This document shows positions 8,091 through 14,879 of a stretch of DNA of 25,870 bases, piece by piece. This DNA is from an uncultured Erwinia sp. (GTDB lineage Bacteria > Pseudomonadota > Gammaproteobacteria > Enterobacterales > Enterobacteriaceae). The notes beneath the pieces are model-generated. The model saw only the letters and a list, made by a program, of their open reading frames with translations, was not told the DNA's origin and did no database searches. The stretch covers positions 1 to 25,870 of the forward strand of contig CAMIKG010000062.1 in the NCBI GenBank assembly GCA_946221915.1, given 5' to 3'. Within the stretch, counting starts at the first letter, position 1. Each line of letters starts with the position of its first letter. Made by a program: the position numbers and the translations under genes.

Positions 8091-8125
8091 GCTGCGGGCC
8101 ACAACGCCCGCGGCAGCACGCTTTT
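8091..8125 (+). terminator. Possible terminator or attenuating hairpin after ybfE
   Basis: Directly after the ybfE stop, GCTGC-GGGC (8091-8099) pairs with GCCC (8106-8109) and GCAGC (8113-8117) around a three-base bulge, followed after a few bases by TTTT. The T-run is short, so termination may be partial. Confidence 0.4.
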
Positions 8126-8128
8126 GAT

Positions 8129-8147
8129 AACGCACAAAGCGACAAAT
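8129..8147 (+). promoter_or_regulatory. Putative SoxS/MarA box upstream of fldA
   Basis: AACGCACAAAGCGACAAAT matches the published mar/sox consensus AYnGCACnnWnnRYYAAAY at 11 of 13 informative positions. fldA is a known SoxRS regulon member in E. coli. It lies 17 bases upstream of the candidate -35. Confidence 0.5.
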
Positions 8148-8163
8148 CTGACCGTGTTTCAGG

Positions 8164-8192
8164 TTCCGCCCCCCGGTACTGTCTGCTATCAT
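8164..8192 (+). promoter_or_regulatory. Candidate fldA promoter
   Basis: TATCAT (8187-8192) is preceded by an extended TGC motif (8184-8186) and, 17 bases upstream, a weak -35 TTCCGC (8164-8169). A weak -35 next to an activator box fits an activated promoter. It lies about 64 bases before the fldA ATG. Confidence 0.45.
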
Positions 8193-8255
8193 TGCCGGTA
8201 ACTGTGTATTATTTGCATTCACCATATTTTTAAGTTTCAAGAGGTTACTAAACTC

Positions 8256-8786
8256 ATGGCAATCGTAGGCATTTTCTTCGGCAGCGATACTGGCAATACC
8301 GAAAACATCTCGAAGATGATCCAAAAGCAACTGGGTAAAGATGTTGCCGAGGTTCATGACATTGCCAAGAGCACCAAAGAGGACCTTGAAGCTTTTGATA
8401 TTCTGCTGCTCGGCATCCCAACCTGGTACTACGGTGAAGCGCAGTGCGACTGGGATGACTTCTTCCCGACGCTGGAAGAGATCGACTTTAACGGCAAGCT
8501 GGTCGCGCTGTTTGGCTGCGGTGACCAGGAAGACTATGCGGAATACTTTTGTGATGCGATGGGCACCATCCGTGACATCATTGAGCCAAACGGCGCGGTG
8601 ATTGTCGGCCACTGGCCAACCGAAGGCTACCACTTCGAAGCATCTAAAGGCCTGGCGGATGATAAACATTTCCTTGGCCTGGCGATTGACGAAGACCGTC
8701 AGCCGGAACTCACCAATGAACGTGTTGATCGCTGGGTGAAGCAGATTTACGAAGAGCTGCAGCTTAAGGAAATTCTGGAAGCCTGA
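8256..8786 (+). CDS. fldA: Flavodoxin 1
   Basis: A 176-residue long-chain flavodoxin, same length as E. coli FldA. It is a cytosolic FMN electron carrier that reduces radical-SAM enzymes, IspG/H and cobalamin-dependent methionine synthase. The FMN phosphate loop is GSDTGNTE (9-16), and the aromatic residues stacking on the flavin are Trp57 (PTWYYG) and Tyr94 (QEDYAEYF). The AGAGG about ten bases before the ATG is the likely ribosome site. Placed just before the fur transcription unit, as in E. coli, where fldA-fur read-through is known. A SoxS box upstream suggests induction by redox stress. Confidence 0.97.
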   Translation: MAIVGIFFGSDTGNTENISKMIQKQLGKDVAEVHDIAKSTKEDLEAFDILLLGIPTWYYGEAQCDWDDFFPTLEEIDFNGKLVALFGCGDQEDYAEYFCDAMGTIRDIIEPNGAVIVGHWPTEGYHFEASKGLADDKHFLGLAIDEDRQPELTNERVDRWVKQIYEELQLKEILEA

Positions 8787-8798
8787 TACTTTTCGCTC

Positions 8799-8836
8799 AA
8801 TGTGGGCGCAATCTCACATAGATTGAATGGTTTTTC
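8799..8836 (+). terminator. Weak terminator-like hairpin after fldA
   Basis: TCAAT-GTG pairs imperfectly with CAC and ATTGA around an asymmetric loop and is followed by GGTTTTT. The stem is short, so read-through into uof-fur is likely. Confidence 0.3.
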
Positions 8837-8859
8837 CTATAAAAATAATAGATACATGT

Positions 8860-8889
8860 TTGTAACTTTTAACAGCAAATCTGTACAAT
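8860..8889 (+). promoter_or_regulatory. Candidate promoter for uof-fur
   Basis: TTGTAA (8860-8865) and TACAAT (8884-8889) are 18 bases apart, a good sigma-70 match. It would give a leader of roughly 155 bases before uof. No clear Fur box (GATAATGATAATCATTATC-like) was seen beside it. Confidence 0.5.
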
Positions 8890-9050
8890 ACCCCCATCGG
8901 TTGCCCTGATATTCTGGCTTTCGCAGCGAATTGAAGGGCTTGGCACTGTATCTGTAGTGGAAACGACGCTGAGGCATGGACATCTCGTGGACGTAATACC
9001 TTACATTCTTCAGTTGTTTTACGCTCGCCATGCAGTTTTCATTTCGAAGC

Positions 9051-9155
9051 ATGAGTTCTATAATGAGACGCATTAAGGTCTGGCGTCACCGATGTTCAGG
9101 GCTTTTCAGCCACATTGTGACTAGCAAAGTAACAGGACAATACCCGCATGACTGA
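9051..9155 (+). CDS. uof: Uof leader peptide, translationally coupled to fur
   Basis: A 34-codon frame (or 30 codons from the ATG at 9063) ends in TGA at 9153-9155, overlapping the fur ATG at 9148 out of frame. In E. coli the small ORF uof (28 codons) occupies this position and couples to fur translation; the sRNA RyhB represses fur by acting on uof. The peptide is Arg-rich at the start (IMRRIKVWRHRC). The identification rests on position, length and stop/start overlap, not on sequence recall. Which of the two in-frame ATGs is used cannot be decided; both have weak ribosome sites. Confidence 0.6.
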   Translation: MSSIMRRIKVWRHRCSGLFSHIVTSKVTGQYPHD

Positions 9156-9591
9156 CAATAACACCGCATTAAAGAAGGCCGGCCTGAAAGTCACGCTTCC
9201 ACGACTGAAAATTCTGGAAGTGCTTCAGGAACCTGAGGGCCATCACGTCAGTGCGGAAGACTTGTATAAGCGCCTGATTGATATGGGCGAAGAGATCGGT
9301 CTGGCCACGGTTTATCGCGTGCTGAACCAGTTTGATGATGCAGGGATTGTGACCCGCCACAACTTTGAAGGCGGCAAGTCTGTTTTCGAACTGACGCAGC
9401 AACATCATCACGATCACCTGATCTGCCTCGATTGCGGCAAAGTGATCGAGTTTAGTGATGAGTCTATTGAAAACCGTCAGCGTGAAATCGCTACACGCCA
9501 CGGTATCAAGTTGACTAACCACAGTCTCTATCTGTATGGACACTGTGCGCTGGGTGATTGCCGCGAAGACGAAACCCTGCACGACAAATAA
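9148..9591 (+). CDS. fur: Ferric uptake regulator Fur
   Basis: A 147-residue iron-responsive repressor, one residue shorter than E. coli Fur. The N-terminal winged helix contains the recognition segment GLATVYRVLNQF (51-62). Metal-site residues are in place: His32/His33, Glu81, the HHHDH stretch (86-90), and Cys93-x-x-Cys96. The second Cys pair, Cys133 and Cys138, is also kept. It controls iron uptake, storage and oxidative-stress genes. The start overlaps the uof stop, so translation is probably coupled. A strong terminator follows at 9617. Confidence 0.97.
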   Translation: MTDNNTALKKAGLKVTLPRLKILEVLQEPEGHHVSAEDLYKRLIDMGEEIGLATVYRVLNQFDDAGIVTRHNFEGGKSVFELTQQHHHDHLICLDCGKVIEFSDESIENRQREIATRHGIKLTNHSLYLYGHCALGDCREDETLHDK

Positions 9592-9616
9592 AATCATTGT
9601 GCTATGCAGTAATGAC

Positions 9617-9646
9617 AAAACCGGTGCCGCTTCACCGGTTTTTTTA
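9617..9646 (+). terminator. Rho-independent terminator of fur
   Basis: AAAACCGGTG (9617-9626) pairs with CACCGGTTTT (9633-9642), with a six-base loop and a run of seven T (9639-9645), 25 bases after the fur stop. Confidence 0.9.
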
Positions 9647-9674
9647 CGCCTGTGTGACGACCACTCTCCCGCCG

Positions 9675-10370
9675 CTATCCGCGACGTAACACAGCGAGCA
9701 GTTCATCTTTTTTTCCCTCAGCCGCTAAATGCCCGCGGCTTAACGGTTGCTCCGCCTCCTGATACATCGTACGAAATTCAGCGATCACTTTCGCGACAAA
9801 ACGTCTGGAAGAGTTAAGGCAGGAATTGAGGTAATGGCTGTTTTCCGCTGTAATGGCAGCCTCGCCTGACGCGTCCGGCAGATGTAACTCCTGCATCTGA
9901 GTATTCATCCCCATCTGCATGACGCTGTTATAGCGAGCCTGCTTAGCCAGAGCCGCCTCGCGCGCGTGGCTGGGCATGTCAATTTGGGCAGACACCTCCG
10001 GCACTCGCGTCTGAGCATACAGCAGGATTTCGATGCGGCGAAAATTGCGCGCCACGTCCTCTGTCACGCTGTGTTCCGTTAGCGGAACTACCTCGCCGGT
10101 TCCAGCTAGCATCAGATTAACTGCAGACATGGGCAATACCTCCCTGAATGCCTGCTGCCACTCATCGCTGATCATCGAAGCAGAAATGGTTTCAGTGGTG
10201 GTGCAGCTGAAACCTTGTAGAGCCGTATTATTCCCCTGCCCCTGATAGCTTGCAGCAAGCTGACTGAAACGTCCGGTGAACGGGGTTCGCTCCCCCATGC
10301 TGGCGTAAATTGCGCCACTCAACGATATCATCATTCCAGCCACCAGCATCCTTGCTTTGATATGCTTCAC
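9675..10370 (-). CDS. Putative exported protein of unknown function
   Basis: A 231-residue protein I do not recognise. The start has a basic n-region (MKHIKAR), a hydrophobic core (about 8-21) and a likely signal-peptidase I site after AIYA (residue 23), so it is probably periplasmic or secreted. It has exactly two cysteines, Cys56 and Cys184, which could form one disulfide. The mature part is mostly helix-favouring, with a Met/Gln-rich patch at about 150-160 and a charged C-terminus. The start is a GTG with AGGAG seven bases upstream; an ATG at residue 8 is a weaker alternative. It lies tail-to-tail with fur and divergent from the large 1308-residue gene, where E. coli has chiP/chiQ. It is not ChiQ-like in length and has no lipobox. 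Confidence 0.7.
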   Translation of the reverse strand: MKHIKARMLVAGMMISLSGAIYASMGERTPFTGRFSQLAASYQGQGNNTALQGFSCTTTETISASMISDEWQQAFREVLPMSAVNLMLAGTGEVVPLTEHSVTEDVARNFRRIEILLYAQTRVPEVSAQIDMPSHAREAALAKQARYNSVMQMGMNTQMQELHLPDASGEAAITAENSHYLNSCLNSSRRFVAKVIAEFRTMYQEAEQPLSRGHLAAEGKKDELLAVLRRG

Positions 10371-10881
10371 GTTCTTACTCCTGATTGCGCGTTAATTAAT
10401 CTGTGGGCGTACTGCGCGCCATTTTCGCTGTACCACAGTTCAGGCGGCAGCCGAACATTTCTGCGGGCGTAAAAACGCCGCAAAGAGCAACAGTTGTCAC
10501 CACTTTCATCTTCTCTGTTTCATGCGGAATATATTAGTTGAATGCTAATTATTATTTAATACTGCTGCATTTTTATCTGATGCTACTTTAATCATATTAT
10601 TTTCATCACGGATAATTGGCAATCACTATTTCACGCGATAATTACATGCTCGTTAAGTGAAAGACAAAATGAAAATAACGTACTAGTGTTACACGATTAG
10701 CCCCACAAAAAATTAGTTAATTAATAATTTGCAAGCGCAGTTTAAAAATCAAGGTGTCATACGCACTGATAACAGCCAGATTAAAACCATCGACACAATT
10801 GTTATAAGAAATAACCCTAACTCGCCAGAATATAATGACAAGATAAAAAAATAGTTAACTTCATGTTACAGGATACATTAT
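10371..10881. other. AT-rich divergent intergenic region
   Basis: This 511-base gap separates two divergent unknown genes. Composition changes near 10510 from ordinary to strongly AT-rich, and the low-GC character continues through the gene to the right. An imperfect hairpin (GCGGGCGT 10463-10470 with ACGCCGC 10475-10481) lies in the likely leader of the minus-strand gene. A short inverted repeat, ATTAG ... CTAAT, sits near 10530. No Hrp box (GGAACC-N15/16-CCAC), tRNA or attachment repeat was found. No coding frame is convincing. Such AT-rich DNA would be a natural H-NS target. Confidence 0.5.
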
Positions 10882-13800
10882 ATGTCAGATATTAGCAGAA
10901 CACTTGAATTATTTCTCAAATCCACAAAAGGTATCGCCTCACAAACGCATTCTGCACCGCAGAGCAATATAAACACACTGGAAAAAATCATTAATTCCCC
11001 GGCGAGCACCAGCAGTATTCCAGACAATCAATTATCTGCTTTGACAGACAGGACGCCACCCGATGATGCGCCGAAGTTAGCACTTAATATTGAGAACATC
11101 AGTAATATTGACAGTGAAGCATCTGCATCTTTGTCGGGTGCATCTCTGATAACCTCGCAACCTCTTGAGGAGCAAACATCGTTTTCAACCCTGCCGGTCA
11201 ATCTGCCACCAGCGGATTTCCCATGTATGACAGAGTCGCCTGTTAATAAAACACAATACCTTAACACTTTTATTAAGGCACGCCAGCATAGCGCTGATGC
11301 AGCCAGTGCTACCTGTCGCGCAGAGATGAAGATGCAAAACATCACGCTGCCATTAAATATAAAGCCATTAACTGCTAAGCTGCGTGAAACGATAAACAAA
11401 AACAGTTTGTCTGACTTTTCTCTGCTGCTTTCCTGTGTAACAGAACACCCTGTGATTTTTCTTACGCCAGGAGAGAGAAGAAAAGACAGTCTGGAGCAGA
11501 TTTTTCACCATGGTGAATCCCTGCAATGTGATATTAAGGCAGAAAGATTTTCTGATGCCATTATTATTACTAAAAACAAATATGAAATAATTTTAACCAT
11601 TAAAAGCACAACCACTGAAAGAATAATAAAAAAAATAGCAAAAAATGATTATAGCGAAATATTAACAATCATCCCAAAGGAAATGTACCGCTTTAACGAT
11701 CGGGATAAAATATACACATTCATGTCTGTACCAACAAATATCTTCCGCGCTCAGGGAAAGGCTCTATACCATGATCTCAAAAGAGCCGTAAACACAGAAG
11801 ATTTCGGATCAATACAGAAAAGTTATAAGGAAGCCTCAATATTTGAGAGCGCGCTAACGGGAGGTATTGCGAGGGATAGCTTCTATCAGCAATTGTTTGA
11901 GGACATCAATAAAAAGGCACCAGGGACAGGTAAAATGATTGCATTTGTCACCAATAATCTTTATCTGCCTCCAGCTGAAGAGATGAAGCGGCTGACCGCC
12001 GGGATACTTCATGTCGATGAAAATCAAGATGCAGATATAAACAGTCTGGCTACCTATATATGTGCACTGGCGGAAAAATTGCCAGCAAGCCGGAAAAAAG
12101 AGCTGCACATGACGATTGGGACAATAATCAGAACAATGGAAGATGATGTAAGAAGCTTTGTAGAACTAATGGAAAAATCAAAAAGAATATTTATAAATAT
12201 GTTGCATAAAATTCACCTTGATGATGAAAAAACCAAAGAAAAATTTCGTTATTATTACGATCAGTTCATCTATGCTATTCAGAACACCAGTTTACCCCGG
12301 CCATTCCGGGACATTGCAATAGAACAGTTATTTTTACTAAGAGGATATGTTGACAGCAACTTCCCTGATAAATTATTGACCATTGTAAAAGAAGCACTGG
12401 GAAGAAACCTTAAAATCATAAAGAGCATAGATTTAACTTTAGCAAACGATATTTGTACTTTAGAAGACCGGGTCTTCAGCCTGTTAATTGTCAATGCTTA
12501 TCTTCTTCCCAAAAGCACGGCAAACTATTTAGCTAGTCATTTTAAAGATATGGTCTCAAAACAGGGGGAAGCCGGTAATATCCCAATGGCAACGTGCCAT
12601 CTGATCGATTACCTCAATAACTTCATTTCAACAGAAGAGAGCATAAAATTTTTTGGCGAGAAATTTAACACTCATATTAAAGGGGAGCATCGTGCAAATG
12701 GTCTGACGATGTTGCTTGCCTGCGGCGCACTTCTCACAGAATCAGAAATTTATAATTATAGCCCAGCAGAAACAATCAAGATATTCAGAATCGTCTGGAA
12801 TACTTATCATAGTATTGTTAATCAATCTATCAGTGAAAATCAATGTCTGGTAATCAAAAAAGAGAAAGATAGTGTTTATGCTTACATTGACAACCAGGAT
12901 AAATGGAATAACGAACTTGATATTATGGAAATGAATCTGACAGTGATGTCAAAAAAAAGCGCCGATAACTGGTTAAGAAAATGTGATTATATTGAAACTG
13001 AAATTTTCCGTCATCCAGATGCTGCACCTCTGTTAAGAGTGGTTTTGCAATCATTACCCTCCCATCCTCAAAGAGAAAAAATCACCGAAAAAATAATTGC
13101 AGCTTATTTGAGCAGTGAAAAATGGCCAGTCAAACAAATTTCAATTTTAAACAGACAGTTAAATACCCTGACCGGTAAGACACCAAGGGAAACTAACGCA
13201 GAAAAAACAGAGTATGCTAACACTGTTTTGAGCGTGACTGATATTCAGATCATCCTGCTGATTCGTTACTTTCAGGATACATCCAACAAGCCGAATACCG
13301 CTACCATGGCGATGAGAGAAGAAATCATCGCCAGTATGGCGAATAACATTGAGCTAATTGATAAGGCAATAGAAACTAAGCGCATCATTGAGTTATTCAG
13401 GTCATGGCTAAAAGATGGACGCCTCAATTCCGATTTTTATCTGAACATCATCAATAGCATTCTTTCTTTATCCCTTTCAAGGAAAGCAGAAAATGAAGGA
13501 CGAATATTACGCTCACAAATATTAAACAGCGCACTGACTGAAATGGGTCATCGTTCGCAACTGGATAAATTATTTCTTTCACTCGCGAATATCACAACCA
13601 ACAGATCCGATATCGGATTCAACATTTTCGACGCCCTGGTTAAAAGTGAAATCCTTGCCTCATTTGCGTCTCCTTTAAGCGACAGAAGGCGTCTGACAGC
13701 GGCAGAGCGTGAAGCCATGAGCAATTTTATCACAGCGCAGCCGATTAACTTTACACTGTTAATGAATGCCTGCATTGATTTATCCGGTAACGACCTCGAT

Positions 13801-14808
13801 ACAGAGTGGGTGATCAACAGCACTCATTTCTTTAATGCTTCGGCGGCCGTACAGCACGCTATGCTGAAGCTTATTCGTACTGTTCTGCAGGAAGACCCAA
13901 CAAAATTTATTCTACAGTGCCTGGCATCGCTTGATGAGCAACTGCAGCTGTCGTCATCAGAAAAAAGTAAAAACATGGCAAAATCGATTAACGCCATATG
14001 CAGTTTTTTTAAAACGACCCCACCTTCAGATATTCCTTCAATATTAGGAAGATTCAGTGAGTTATATTTAAAGTTACAGCAACATGAGAATATTCAGGAC
14101 CTTTTTCCTTCAATACAAAACTCGTTAAAGGCCATGGTTAAAGAATTTACTCGCCTGCAATACGTGACCTTTGAAACGCTGCCAGAGCAGTTGCAGTCAC
14201 TGGTGATTATCGAACAAACTGCGGCGCCCTTTACTTTTTTTGAGGAAAGCCAGCCGTATACCGCCAGCAGTACCAGTGAATCAGAAACGAGAACATTAAA
14301 ACGGCGTGACCTTCCCAGCGCAGCAGAAACTCCGCCATCAGATGCCGCCTCTGGCTCCGTCAGATTAAAACAACGGATTGCCAGTAAACCAATCACTGCA
14401 AGAACGCTGTACTGTAATCTGGAACTGGGCCAGTTACATCATGATCCCGATGTTATCCGCGCCTGCAAAGCTGCGGTGAGTTTATTTCTGAGTGATGCCA
14501 GCGCCGCGCAGTTAAATTTACATCCGTATAAATTTAAGAGTCGGCAGTCACGCTTTTATACTTTTGATATCAAAATGCCTGACCAGAGCTGGACAGGGAG
14601 AAGTGACCTGCGGCTAATGGTGCTGAAAGGCAGTAATAACCGTTATTTCCTGCTGGGCATCGCGACCCATGATGAGCTCAAAAAAACGTCTTCCACTTAT
14701 CTTAAGCTCAGAGAGAAAGAGGTCGATCAGCAGTTTTTTCAGCGAGAGGATAAACAACTGCGCATCAATCAGCAGACGCAAAAACTTGAGTGGCTAACCC
14801 CTCAATAA
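10882..14808 (+). CDS. Large 1308-residue protein of unknown function, possible effector or toxin
   Basis: I do not recognise this protein. Residues 1 to about 125 are Ser/Thr/Pro/Asn-rich, low in charge and probably disordered. From about 130 to 1110 it is dominated by amphipathic helices with no membrane segments, suggesting a long helical-repeat-like body. A Ser/Pro-rich linker (about 1125-1172) leads to a compact C-terminal region (1173-1290) with mixed strands, containing RFYTFDIKMP and RYFLLGIATHDEL. There is no signal peptide. The ATG has AGGA eight bases upstream. The gene is clearly more AT-rich than its neighbours and uses many AGA and ATA codons, which suggests horizontal acquisition. 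The disordered start plus modular C-terminus is reminiscent of secreted effectors or polymorphic toxins, but no secretion genes, chaperone or immunity gene are adjacent. The frame is intact over 3.9 kb, so it is probably under selection. Confidence 0.85.
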   Translation: MSDISRTLELFLKSTKGIASQTHSAPQSNINTLEKIINSPASTSSIPDNQLSALTDRTPPDDAPKLALNIENISNIDSEASASLSGASLITSQPLEEQTSFSTLPVNLPPADFPCMTESPVNKTQYLNTFIKARQHSADAASATCRAEMKMQNITLPLNIKPLTAKLRETINKNSLSDFSLLLSCVTEHPVIFLTPGERRKDSLEQIFHHGESLQCDIKAERFSDAIIITKNKYEIILTIKSTTTERIIKKIAKNDYSEILTIIPKEMYRFNDRDKIYTFMSVPTNIFRAQGKALYHDLKRAVNTEDFGSIQKSYKEASIFESALTGGIARDSFYQQLFEDINKKAPGTGKMIAFVTNNLYLPPAEEMKRLTAGILHVDENQDADINSLATYICALAEKLPASRKKELHMTIGTIIRTMEDDVRSFVELMEKSKRIFINMLHKIHLDDEKTKEKFRYYYDQFIYAIQNTSLPRPFRDIAIEQLFLLRGYVDSNFPDKLLTIVKEALGRNLKIIKSIDLTLANDICTLEDRVFSLLIVNAYLLPKSTANYLASHFKDMVSKQGEAGNIPMATCHLIDYLNNFISTEESIKFFGEKFNTHIKGEHRANGLTMLLACGALLTESEIYNYSPAETIKIFRIVWNTYHSIVNQSISENQCLVIKKEKDSVYAYIDNQDKWNNELDIMEMNLTVMSKKSADNWLRKCDYIETEIFRHPDAAPLLRVVLQSLPSHPQREKITEKIIAAYLSSEKWPVKQISILNRQLNTLTGKTPRETNAEKTEYANTVLSVTDIQIILLIRYFQDTSNKPNTATMAMREEIIASMANNIELIDKAIETKRIIELFRSWLKDGRLNSDFYLNIINSILSLSLSRKAENEGRILRSQILNSALTEMGHRSQLDKLFLSLANITTNRSDIGFNIFDALVKSEILASFASPLSDRRRLTAAEREAMSNFITAQPINFTLLMNACIDLSGNDLDTEWVINSTHFFNASAAVQHAMLKLIRTVLQEDPTKFILQCLASLDEQLQLSSSEKSKNMAKSINAICSFFKTTPPSDIPSILGRFSELYLKLQQHENIQDLFPSIQNSLKAMVKEFTRLQYVTFETLPEQLQSLVIIEQTAAPFTFFEESQPYTASSTSESETRTLKRRDLPSAAETPPSDAASGSVRLKQRIASKPITARTLYCNLELGQLHHDPDVIRACKAAVSLFLSDASAAQLNLHPYKFKSRQSRFYTFDIKMPDQSWTGRSDLRLMVLKGSNNRYFLLGIATHDELKKTSSTYLKLREKEVDQQFFQREDKQLRINQQTQKLEWLTPQ

Positions 14809-14825
14809 CACCCCCTAATGGCCAG

Positions 14826-14858
14826 TAAAAAGGCCGCCAGTCATGGAACTGGCGGCCT
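14826..14858 (-). terminator. Rho-independent terminator of glnS
   Basis: AGGCCGCCAGT (14831-14841) and ACTGGCGGCCT (14848-14858) form an 11-base perfect stem. On the minus strand it is followed by TTTTA, so it terminates glnS. There is no T-run on the plus strand, although the hairpin also protects the 3' end of the convergent large gene. Confidence 0.85.
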
Positions 14859-14879
14859 CTGCGTCAACAGCGAAGAAGA

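Noticed and set aside
8837..9073. Minus-strand 78-codon frame between fldA and fur
   Set aside because: It overlaps the uof-fur promoter and leader in antisense, has no good ribosome site, and its composition is not protein-like.
10371..10881. Hrp box that would tie the large gene to a type III regulon
   Set aside because: CCACAAA occurs near 10700, but no GGAACC lies 15-16 bases upstream of it.
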